A stretch of 64,000 bases of DNA from Holothuria scabra. Taxonomy: Eukaryota; Echinodermata; Holothuroidea; Aspidochirotida; Holothuriidae. Both the position numbers and the translations under genes were made by a program. Positions within the stretch are counted from its first letter, which is position 1, and the number at the start of each line of letters is the position of its first letter. Below the pieces are notes generated by a model that saw only the letters and a list, made by a program, of their open reading frames with translations, did not search any database and was not told where the DNA came from. The stretch spans positions 31,105,455 to 31,169,454 of the forward strand of contig CM074180.1 in assembly GCA_037179385.1 (NCBI GenBank), in the 5' to 3' direction. Shown here piece after piece: positions 39,601-51,600 of the stretch.

Positions 39601-42600
39601 CTTGGATTTTTTCAAAAATATTTCAACTTTCTTGCAAATTGTGGATTCATTTGAGCCAGTCCAAATCTTCACACAAAACAATAGCAGACAGCCATCTTGG
39701 TGTGCTTTTCCTCACATTTACGGTAGCAACAATCTAACGTGTAGTTTGCTCTGTCCATGTATAGGAAGTCAGTGGACCCAAAATCCTCCATTTAGGTACG
39801 CCAAAAAACACACCCCTGACAGTGATTTGAAGTGGGTGATGGCATGCAATCAGACTTGAACACCCCAAAACTCAAAGTTGCTGAATAGAGTTAATATATA
39901 CTTGATAGTAGCATCTTTTAGAATAAAAGCTGGATTGCTGTGGTATAAAGAGACATTCAGAAAGTTGAGGATGACACACTATGATGTTTCTGTTTGTGCT
40001 TTGAAAAAAATTGTGAGAAATGTAAATTGGTATAATGTTAATCAATTGCTTTGTGAAGCTGATCCCTGCAAACTAGAAAATAACATTTTTGGATTGAGCA
40101 GCAATGTGTGTCATACAACCTTAATTACATACTTTTCTCCTTACTTTTAGCAACCTCTGGACCAACAGGTTTGAGGACACTCATTACAAAACAGGTTTGT
40201 TTGTCATGCTTACATATTTTTTCCCTTTTTGGAAGGGTGGGTGGGAGTCCTTGATCAACTGCTTCCTAATCATAAACATTGATGCTAATTTGGGGGTCCT
40301 CAAGAACTTTTTAAACTATTGAGTGGTGTGTATTTTTAATAGGCTAGGAGGACAAATTGTAATATAGATCCTGACCACCTTGATGTGTGGATTGCAGTGC
40401 TCAAAATAAGATCTAAAAGGGGCATAGCCAAAATGAGCAAAATGGAACATTTTTGAGGTGCACCACGGCCATCACAAAGGGCCTGATAGCCATGGGTATT
40501 GGTGCCATGGCTATTGATGCCATGGGTTACTTCAAGCCCTGGTGTATTGGATGAGTATCAGGGGTAGAAATAAGGTTAAAAAACAGTACAGTCAAAATGG
40601 ACAATTTGACTGGCGGTCTATGTTAAATCATTAGACATTTCAGAGTTAGTTAGTTGGTTGGACTTTTACGGCCCAGTTTCCAACCTATTTGTTCGATCCG
40701 AGCTGGTCATGGCCTTATTTCCAATTGTGGCTCACTGGATTGTCTTCCCTACTCCATTGCTTATGCGGAGAGAGAGGCAGCACCTTGGTCATCAGTGCTT
40801 GTTGGTTATTTGAGTCTTGGTTTATGCATGGACAAAGGCATGAGTTTTGAAGTCAGGTACTCAGAATAGAGTTGTGACTTCAATGACATAACTGCCACAG
40901 GAACATAAAGGTCAGCTGGTGTTGACATTTGATTACAAGCCTTTCAATGAGTATTAGCAAACACCAATATGTCTTCAATAGTGGTTTCTCAATGTATGAG
41001 ATCCGAATGGCCAATATCAGAGAATCAAAGTGGCCTAAAACTAGTGATTGTTTAACTAAAAGACCCCAAAAACCTTTTTCAAAATACTTCATGAAAAGAT
41101 GGAACAAAAGGTAATTAATTCCAAAACAAAAATTTCTTGCAGTTTTTTGATAGTATATAAAAATTTGTCAGTAATCATGATTCTGCTTTACTCATGGCCA
41201 GGAGCTATAACTCTGAAGTAAAGTCTGTTAACTTGAGGCCTTTGGTTTTAGATTTACCTGGTTTCCTGTTTAGCTACAAATCATACATATTCAGGAAGTT
41301 AAGGGGTGTGATAGGTGTGCTATCCTATAAATCTTTGATACACTAATCTGAGTACCTAGTCTTTATCTAGGTTTGCAAAAAGTAACACTTCTTACAGCAT
41401 TTTTAGGCAAGTGCCTCAAACTACAATACCTAAGTAATTATTCAATACCTTGTGGTGTGCTTGTACAAAGAAAGAAATAATTAATCCTTGCATTTCTTTT
41501 TATCTATCTTATTTGCAGCATAATCTTACCATACAACATGGAGTCAGCAATGCTGAAGATGTTGTATCTAAATCAAATCTCTTCCACCAATTATTTGTAC
41601 TGACTGAGTTACAGCTGGAGGGCTATGTTGCTCAGCTTGAATCTATAAGGGACTGTCTCAGTGATGCTACGCTTGAGTTTGGGGAATTGGAACAAAAATA
41701 TATCCAGGAGAGGTCTGCTCTCATCTCCCCCTTTGGTACGTTAAGACTTTTTGTTGGGAAATTATCCAATGGAATTGAGATCTAAAGAGTCGGTTTTCTT
41801 GCTACTTTGTTAGTGAATGTCAAAATGTTATGAATGTTTACATTAAAACTAGTTGTATGTACAAAATAGAGAATAAATTCTCATGAGTTGATATGTTTGC
41901 TGTTTTAAGTTGTCTTCATCCCAACTTTATAGTGAAAGCTAAATCATTAGTAAAGTTTAAATAAAGATTCAAGCACAGTTCAAGTTGAAGCTCTATGTCA
42001 AATACAGTTCAAATACCGTACATGTCCTTCCCTTTAATAAGTCACCCAATAGGACAGGCAGGAAATACTGTGGGCCTATTTTTCAACTCTCAGACCCACA
42101 GGGGCCCGACCAGTGATTAAGTAGCACCAGTAAGAACTGGTTATTATTTTATGTGTTTTGCAGCGAACTTTAAAGTGTTATTGAAGTATTTGTAGCATAA
42201 AGAAACCTTGTATCCTTACCAGAAAAGAAGTAATAAAGTTTTTTCAATTTCATTTTGTCACTGTCTCCTTTTACTACAGTTAAATCAGGACAGATTGAAA
42301 GAGCTGCTACATTGGCAGAAAAATTTTGTGACTTTGGCATCCTGGTAGAATTATGTGATGAAAGTAGCACTGGGCATAAGAGGTTACAGCACTACATGGA
42401 TTATTATGCAAACCAGGTGAGTAGATTCTGTGATTGCAATATTTGAACTCAAGCTTCTGTGTCATATATGATCATGCTGAGATTAGTCATTGTTCAAGTG
42501 GTTTGAGGAAGTCTTTGATTGGTTTATTTGAAATCAAGCTTCTGTGACAGGTATTAGTACTGAGAGTTGTCATTGTTTACATGGCTTGAGTGGAATCTGT

Positions 42601-45600
42601 TGATAGTTTATTTGAATTCAGGTTTCCTCATCATGTTTTCTGCAGTACTAAGAGGAATCAATGTTCAAGTGATATAAACTTGATTTGGTCAACACTTTGA
42701 ACTTTTGATTGATATTTTGAGGTTTTCTGAGTAATATGGTAGGACATTTCTCTTTTGACTATTTTATGCAGAATTTCATCCAATTTCACCCCTAACTGAG
42801 TGTTAGGAAACTTTTTTTTCCTTGTTATATGGAACTGATCCTTTGTTAACAAGCTGGGGAAAGTTTCATTTGTCCATGATACATTTTTGAAAGCTTATTC
42901 CTGTATTGTCAAAACAATGTTTTGTTACCATTGTTTGGTTGTGGGAGTACATGTGTGTACCTTGTCAATCTTCCACTGTGTCATTAGTTTCATCACAATA
43001 TCAGGACATACATCAACATGAAAATAACAAAGTAAATGCATACATGAATGTATGAGATGAAGAGATTGTGAAGGGAAGCACTCTAGGAAACCTGGATGGG
43101 TGGGGAGGGACTTTTCTAGTAGAGTGCTCCCCAGAAAATACACAACAAAAAACAGACACAAGAAGGCAAAACCTTAAAAATTGCTCTGGTGCACTGCTCA
43201 CCTGAAAAATCAATGACCCAAATAACTGTCTGGCCTTGCCCTACATTTAATTTGGTGCATTAATAATCTGCAGATGACACTCAGGAGGAGCTTTCCCCAA
43301 TTCCCCCATTATATTTTTGCTTGACCTAGTCCTCTCACACAAAGTAGACACTGCATGCCAAGCTAAAATTACCATGGCTGATCCAGTGGGCCGTTATCTT
43401 TGTACATTTTTTTACATGACATGTCAAAATGTAACTTTGAAGGACATGTTTGAGTATTTCATAAAGATATTCTAAAGTGAACACTGTTGTTCACTGACAT
43501 AAACAGGAAAGTAAGTTTGCATACATACAGTTTCATGAGTGAGTTTATGTATGAAGTTTTGTAATGAAAATTACTCAGGTAGTAATTTATGTTACTCAAG
43601 TTTGGCAGATTTACAGAGAAGTAATACTGATATTTGCTAAATCCCAAGTATTGCTGTACTGTTATCTTCCTTGGACCTTCTACTTTGACATTCTTGGTTT
43701 CTCTTTGCAGGGCTTTTCTGACTTTGTATTCAAGTATTACATTGATCGTGGTGAGTTAACTCTATCATTTAAATGCAGAATTAATTTTGTCTTCTTAGCT
43801 TAGAAGTTAAACATCTCTTAGCCTTACAGTAGAAACAGTATTCCCCATACGTGTAAAACTGAAACAAATATATCCTTCAGTAGCAAGTCCTAGAGTAATT
43901 GGCAAAATTTTTGTGTCTGATTGCACTGTAAATCCTTGCATCTTTTGTCAGCTGTTAATGCATAAATTTCCTTTCTGCAGGACTGAGGGGAAAATTGATG
44001 ACACATTTTTCACATCGCCCGGAGTTGCGTGAATTTCTACGTCAGCACGACCACATAAGTTGGCTTCAGGACATAGAAACAAATAATTATGCTCAGGTAT
44101 GAACAGATCAGTCATAAAAGATTTGAAATGGTGTCAAGAAATGCCTGGAAACTGTCTCCTCTCATCAGATAAATAATGTTTGGAAGTAGCAGGGATGAAT
44201 ATTAAGTTGTGTTTAATCCATAAAAAGAGTAGTTTCTTGAGATTGATTGAGAATAAAGGTGTGAAGTGTGAAGTAGATATTGCTATTAGCTTGACCTTTC
44301 TTCTTGTTTTGTTTTTTGAAGATTTTAATAATTCAGTTGATAGTTGCTTTGTAGGACTGATACACTTTTAATCTGTATGCTTCCATGTAATAAAAAATAA
44401 TTTAAACAACCATTTACTTTGTTTTTTTTGTTTTAAGTATTCTTGTTTATTATTTTTAATTCAGGCCCGTGTGACCCTGAAAAAATTAGCTGACAGAGAA
44501 AAGCTTTCAGTTTCAAAGAAAAAGGTGGGTTTTTTCATCCATTAATTTTTGCCATTATATATTCATTTTTTATTTGTTAATAATATCTTGTGCGAGGATC
44601 CATTAACATAGCTCCTTCACAGACTTGCTCTATGTTTCTTTCTCATAATCCAGTTTGAAACGAATTTCCTGTGGGTACCGAGATAAGTTTAAAAGTTTAA
44701 ACTCATAAGGTATATCAGAGGATTCTGCTGTATGATTAAAAGAATTTCAGATATTGCAACTAGTCTGACATTCCTTTAACTCTTCAATGGACCCAAGTTA
44801 TGTTGGAACATTAATTTTGAGAGATCTCAAAGTGTGCTTATAGTCCATAGCCTCTCTGCATTTATCATTTATTTATTTATTTGTTTTAGTGAGCATGTAC
44901 TTGAAGGAATCTACTTACCTCTCTTTTTCATTGTGCTACATTCCCTGTCAAGGTTGAAAAGATTAAATATTTCTCATCTCCTCCCATTGCTATGTTGCTT
45001 AAAGGGCCAGTCCTCTCTCCCCAAACTACAATTCTTGTAGGGGTTAAGTTAGCAGAAATTCTCAGTTGGCCCAGCTCTTTGATTGACAACTTATCCAAAC
45101 ACTGCAGGATGCAAAGCATTTATTACACAGCATGAACTGTACTGAGAGTGTTTTGGTTATACACATTGAGTTTTCTATACTCACCCCAAAGCAATAAAAT
45201 GAGATTGTGTCTGGATAAGGATGAATTTCATACAAATTTGGGAGGGGCTTAAATAAGAACGTTAGGAGAATTGGTACTGTTTGGGGTGGAAGAATTGGGC
45301 CTTTAATCCTTGTTGCAAACTTTTCCTCCTTTGCCAGACTCTCCTAAGTTTGAGTAAACTTTCTGCTCTGGCATCTGATGATGTGGACCAAGATGCCATT
45401 GAAGGTCAGTGTCATATTTATATTGGAATCTTCAATGTTTTTTGAAGTTTTAGTAACTACCAATATCCCCAAAAGTAAAAAATAGTTATCATGAGCAGTT
45501 TGCTTCATAGAAATTATGTTTTTTAGCAGGTATATAGTCTAAGAGAGAGGAATTGGGAGTTCCAACCTGCAATGTAATTGTCCCTTCAGAGTCAATCAGG

Positions 45601-48600
45601 AAAGGATCTTAATACCTACTGTGCAAGACATTGCCCATAGAACTCACAAGAGACCTTGAAGCAGACAGACCAAGAACCCCACGCTTATTCAAAAGGCCTT
45701 TTATTTGGGATGTGTCCATGATAACATCATGGTAGTTACTTAGTGTTGTCTGAAATAACTGCCAGGACAATATGTGGTTTGATGGTTGTATCTGAAAAAC
45801 AGTGTGTGTGACACTTACAGTGGTAATGTTATTTCAAAAAAAGCAAGCGTAAATAAACAGTGTTTTTAATTTCTTAACATTAATTTCTTGTGACTCTAAG
45901 GAATTTTTAATACCATATTGGGAGGCAAACCAGGATTTTTCTGTAAACTTTGTACAGTTCTGTGACTATTTTTCCATTTCTAGGTATAAATGGAGATTTG
46001 AATGTAATCCTTCACCAAGAACAATTGCCATCAGCAGTCTTACAGGTAAGTATGAAGTTAGCTATTTCTGTATAAAAATAGGTTAGCAAAAGGTATTTAA
46101 AAAAAGTGATAACTCTGATTTATGGAGCAATGTAAAGATGTTATGTAAATAGTTTTGAAAAGGGTTACTCTGTCCCCATTTTTTTGAAGCACCAAATCTG
46201 GACAAAAAGTGGGGTCTATCACCTTTTAATCTTTCAGTTTCCTTGCATACCTGTATCATGGATGGTTGTACACTAAATTATGTATTGATTCCTCCAGTTT
46301 CACTGAATATGAGGGTTTGAAATTCATGTAGACAATAAATGCAGATGATTTAAGGCTGATGGACCCCAGTAATGGCTGCCTACAATCACTACACACAAGT
46401 GCTGATACGATTGGTCTATACCAGACTTCCTCAATTAAACTTTGTGAAGCGTGAAGCTCCACATTGCTAAATGTTACTGATATAATGCGCCACTGATCGC
46501 CGTCCTGGGGGAGGGGTATAAGGGGAGGAGGAGGCCCCCTCCCCTTTTGAAAATTTTTGCATTTCAGAGGGGGCTTACATGCAAAATGAAGCAAATTTGT
46601 TCAATTTTCCCATCCAAAATTGGCTTTACAGTTTTTGCCGATTCACCTGTAACAGTGAATCGACAAAGCACTGACTCTAATGAATGTAAACAGTAACAGT
46701 GATTTTACTTTCTTGTGAGAACAAATAGGACGTTATTATATCCTTGTTGGTATGTGACGTCAGTCTGTGTGAAGTATTAGATTTATTTACAGTACCTATT
46801 TTTGAGACAGAACAATTCTTGTCAAAAAAGTTATGAAAAGTTCAATTTTCAAATTATTCATCGTTTCATAATGCTGTCCAAGCAAAGAAAACAAACTCTC
46901 AAGTCTGATTTAGCCAAAAGGTGGTATTTCTTTATGGTATCTTGTGGTATCTTTTTAAAGTATTCAAAATGTAAACTGTGCAACATGCACCAAAATATGT
47001 GGTCAAAGCTGTGTAGCCCATGAGTAATGTTAGTTGGCTAACTTGTAAATTTCAGTGCTTTTAACCTGTTTTGTTTTAAAATGAATTATTTGAAGGAAAT
47101 ATGCTTTTGATATCCAAAATACTCTTTTACATGTGAAAAGTGCTGGAAACCATATTTGAAAGTTGGCATCTCTGTTGTTAAGAGCACATGTAATAGGATA
47201 GACTACTAGACTATTTGCAATGTAAGGGGGGACTGAGGGGACTTTCCTTGAAGTGATGAAATATATGTATGTAAGTATGTTTGTATCCATTTTGAACCCC
47301 TATTAACTCTATTTTCATTCTGCAGAGACTTGAGTTGGATGTAGAAGACATGCCAGTGATGCATCCATATCAGTTGATAGAGGTGAGAAACCTTAGACAA
47401 AAGACTTAAATATTCAAATAATGTTCATTATCACCCCCACTTTACCCTAATACCCTAATGATCTTCATAATCCAAACAATTATCATTATCACCTGCACGC
47501 CACCCCCAATTTCTCTTTTTCTAACTCCCAAAATCATCCAGAAAATGTTAAGCAAACCAGATGTAAGTGAGCAAGATGTGTCTAATGTATCTTTTTGTTC
47601 ATAACATGCTAGAATGATGAAGAGGGATAAGGTTGGTCAGTAATTGAAGAAAAATCCAACCTGTGCTGTGCAGCCACCAGATATGAAAGTGTTTTTGATT
47701 CCTTGCCGAAGGCAGGCAAGGAATCTCTGCGATGGTGATGTCGTGTGTATGTGTGTGTGTGTGTTTGTGTGAGCCTGTAAACGATACCATTCCGGGTACA
47801 GGCCGCTTGCGAGAGCTGAAGCCTCGCCCATCTTTCCTCGCTCACGCTGAGCTCGTAACTGGTGTAGCTACCCGAAAATTCGGACACTGCAATGAGCTCT
47901 GTCACCTGACATGCATGAGCCCGCCCTCACTCGCGGCATTCACGTGCCACGTGACATAAACGGCTAAAGGGGAATTCCGACCAATTCCTTACCGGGAACA
48001 GTTCCGTGTACCCCGTTAGGCATTGAATACGGGTATGCCCGGTGTGTGTGTGTGTGTGTGTATGTGACGCTTTGGCTTGTAAACACAATATCTCGAGAAG
48101 GGTAATTGTGACTAATCTCATATTTGGTGTGTGGGTTGGCCATATTGAGTAGATGATCCCTATTGTTTATGGTGGCGGTCAAAGTTCATTTGGGGTCACG
48201 AGAGGTCAAAAGGTCAAAACCTTGTAAACTCGATAACTCAAGAACGGTACATGTGGCTATGCTCATATTTGGGTGTGTGGGTTGGTCATATTGAGTAGAT
48301 GATCCCTATCGATTTTTGTGGAGGTCAAAGGTCATTTGGGGTCAAGAGAGGTCAAATTGTAAATTCCTTAGAAATTGCTTGTAAACATGGTATCTCAAGA
48401 AGGGTAAGTGTGAGAAATCTCATATTTGGTGTGTGGGTTGGCCATATTGAGTAAATGATCCCTATTGTTTTTGGTGGCGGTCAAAGGTCGTTTGGGGTCA
48501 CGAGAGGTCAAAAGCTCAAAACATTTTAAACTGGATATCTCAAGAACCGTACCTTTGACTGTGCTCATATTTGGCGTGTAGATTGGCCGTATTGATTAGA

Positions 48601-51600
48601 TTATCCATATTGTTTTTGGTGGAGGTTTAAGGTCATTTGGGGTCACGAGAGGTCAAACGGTCAAAATATTGTAAACACGATATTTTAAGAATGGTACATT
48701 TGACTATGCTCATATTTGGTGTGTAGGTTGGACATGTTGAGTAGATGATCTTGATTGGTTTTCCTGGAGGTCAGAGGTCATTTGGGGTCACGAGAGGTCA
48801 AATGGTAAATTTCCCATGGTTGGAGTCTTAGATACTGCAAAATTTCACACATAGTATGTGGATCTGATACCATGAGCAGAACCCTAGTTCTTGTAGAAAG
48901 CTTCGATTCCTTGCATGTATACTTTGTGGGAACATTATGGAGCACTGTCAAATTGAAAAACATTACGAAGCACTGTCAATTTTAAAAAAAAAGATATGCT
49001 TAAATTTCAGTGGCGAGGAATCAATAAGCCTTTTGGCTTTCTGGTTTTTTCACCTGTTGTTGCAATTCATAAACCACAGGCTTCTTCCACATTCATGGTC
49101 ACTCAGCATCATAAAGCAACTGCCCACTGGCAAACTGTATGTCAAATTGAATGATCTTAATAGCGACAGCAATGCATTGTGAATGTTTAGTTAATCCATG
49201 TTGATGTATACTATGAAAATTGATACAGGAACTTCTCATACCATTGCAATCAATAAATTTTGAATTATTACAGACCTTAGGTTTCCACTTGGAACCAGTT
49301 CATGTCAACGACAGTAATTCAGAATTTACTAGTCATGATTGGCAAACAATATCAGACGATGGTGCCATTGGTTTGTTTTAAAATACTGTAAATATGTATA
49401 CTACCACATGTGCATGTGCAAAGTGTAATTGACACACAAATGCTCTCCATGTCTTCCAAAATGACAACATAAAATGTGAAGTTAAATGGCAATATTGTTG
49501 CCATGCATACTCAGCCTGTCCCTTTTTTGTTCCCAGATATTATTGAAAATTGCTGTAAACCTCATTTTACTGTTAATGAACGTTATCTTTTAAACATTTG
49601 ATTTGTAAATTAAGAGTGTAGACTTTAAATTTCCCTTCCTTTTTACCCAATGCCCTCATCTTTGTTTGCAGCTTTACACAGGTGACAAGAATGATAATGC
49701 TAATGAATATGACTTTATGAAAGCCCTAGACCTATTGATGACGTACATTCCCAAGGTAAGTCAGAATCATTTTCTTTTTCAAGCTTTCTTGTTCCCTTTG
49801 TATGTCTTTAAAGATTTTTATGTGCTCTACCTCAAGAGCTCAGAGTGGCAAGTTTTCCTAGTTTATGAAAGGCAGATTATTCTTCATTTTTCTTTCTATT
49901 TATTGGACATTTTTCTTGATCTAAAAAGGTCAAGTTTATTTTATTTTTAAGGCTAGTAGAGGGGTAAAATGAATGATCCTTTTAGTGTGAGGCACTAACA
50001 TTTAGATGAAAATATAAAATTAATGCTTAGATGTTGAATGCCTATCACTTTAAGTGCTGCTTATGTTTGTGGTTATGTATCTTGATCAATTTCTTCTTTC
50101 ATTTTTGTAATTTATCTATGTTGCGTGGTATCTTGTATGTTGGGGTCTGTCTTAACCATAAGGAGTACCACTCAAGACCCCTATTTTTGATAAACATGTG
50201 GGATTGAATATTTATCTAAGTTGGTAACATAAGCTTCATTGAATGGTCTTCTGCACAAATTGCTTCTTTATTTACTGAAAATTACCTTTTAAGAGTAAAC
50301 AGAGATGATTTGGTTACAACAAAAATTTAAATAGTATGTAGATAGCTGGTTCAGTTGGTCAGTGCTAGAGAAGATTGGTCTATAATCTTATGGTGGCTGG
50401 GTTGATTAATTATGTAAGGCAAAATCCTTCTACTGGCAGTACTTGCTGTAGTTATTTGACTATCAAGTGTTCAATTATTACATTCCAAGTGAATTGAGGA
50501 CTGTTTCTCATACTCTTTGACTTTTTTCGTATTTCTTTCTTTGTCAGTATAGGCGTACGAGGAGGGGGTGCAGTTGGGGGGGGCACTCGCCCTCCCAATG
50601 CGGGCAAAAAAAGCTGGTCTATTCGGGCAAAACCACGAGCAAAACATAAGTGTTGCCATTGTTTGGGCAAACATTGCTCTTGCCCCCTCAAAAAAATGAT
50701 TCCCCCCTTTATCCTTATAGGATAACATTATGTTGAATTGGGATGTCTAACATTATCTTTTTGCATGTGAAGTTAAGGTGATGTCTACTATGGTCCTGAA
50801 ATTATATACAACAATTTTATTTAAGCAAAGTCTTTGCATAAAACATAAATTTTGCTTCTTTACTTTCTATGGCAACTTATTGTTACTACTTTTATTTTTA
50901 ATCATCATCTATGCTTTTCATGCTGTGAGCATTCTTCCAAAATGTCATTTTGCAGGATGACCCCAAATGGCTTTCACTGAGACAGAGAATATGGTCCAGA
51001 GCGATTTTGAGGGACAGGTTTGTCTGATATTGAAATTCTACACTTTGACATGTTATCACAGTATGATTTCAAATTTCTTTTTCTGCTGTTCACTTCAAAT
51101 CTTTGTTGCTGTTTAAATTATTTTTGGCCAACCATGTTTCCAGGATTTCTTTAAGTCAAACTGGACACTTGGGAAAAATTCCTGTGCTTCAGGTAGAGGC
51201 AAAAGCTATGCATCCACTATTATATGTTTTTCTGAATCTTGTGAAAATTTATAGGATTTAATTTCACAAATTCATCTCTATCCAATGCTGAAATTAATAT
51301 AAACTCAATAATTATATTAAAATCTTGAAGAATCGTAGACCCTTTAGTTCCTCTTTACGCACATGAAAATGATGAAAAGAAGTGCTCAGAATCCTAGGAC
51401 TCTTAGGTTTTGAGCTGAAACAAAAAACTGGTATCTGACAAAAAGACAGGGTGAAAATTTCAATCATGTGTTAACACATTGGAAACAACTTTTTTAAGAA
51501 TTCTAAAAGATGCTTGTATTCTTCTTTATCTAGTTACATTTGGGGCAAAATGGATCTAAAATTTATGATTATCTTTCTTTGATGTTTTATTGATATTTGT

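Noticed and set aside
46256..46594. Minus-strand frame of 112 codons
   Set aside because: No recognisable domain, inside a NUP133 intron, low-complexity proline stretch; probably chance.
47599..48182. Several overlapping frames with THTHTH tracts
   Set aside because: Translations of TG microsatellites and flanking repeat DNA.
48060..48830. CRISPR-like array
   Set aside because: Repeats are about 150 bp, imperfect and without spacers; the genome is eukaryotic.
49273..49380. Possible extra NUP133 exon after TTACAG
   Set aside because: Exons 47326-47382 and 49672-49755 already join in phase and match the orthologue without a gap; this stretch has no counterpart in NUP133.
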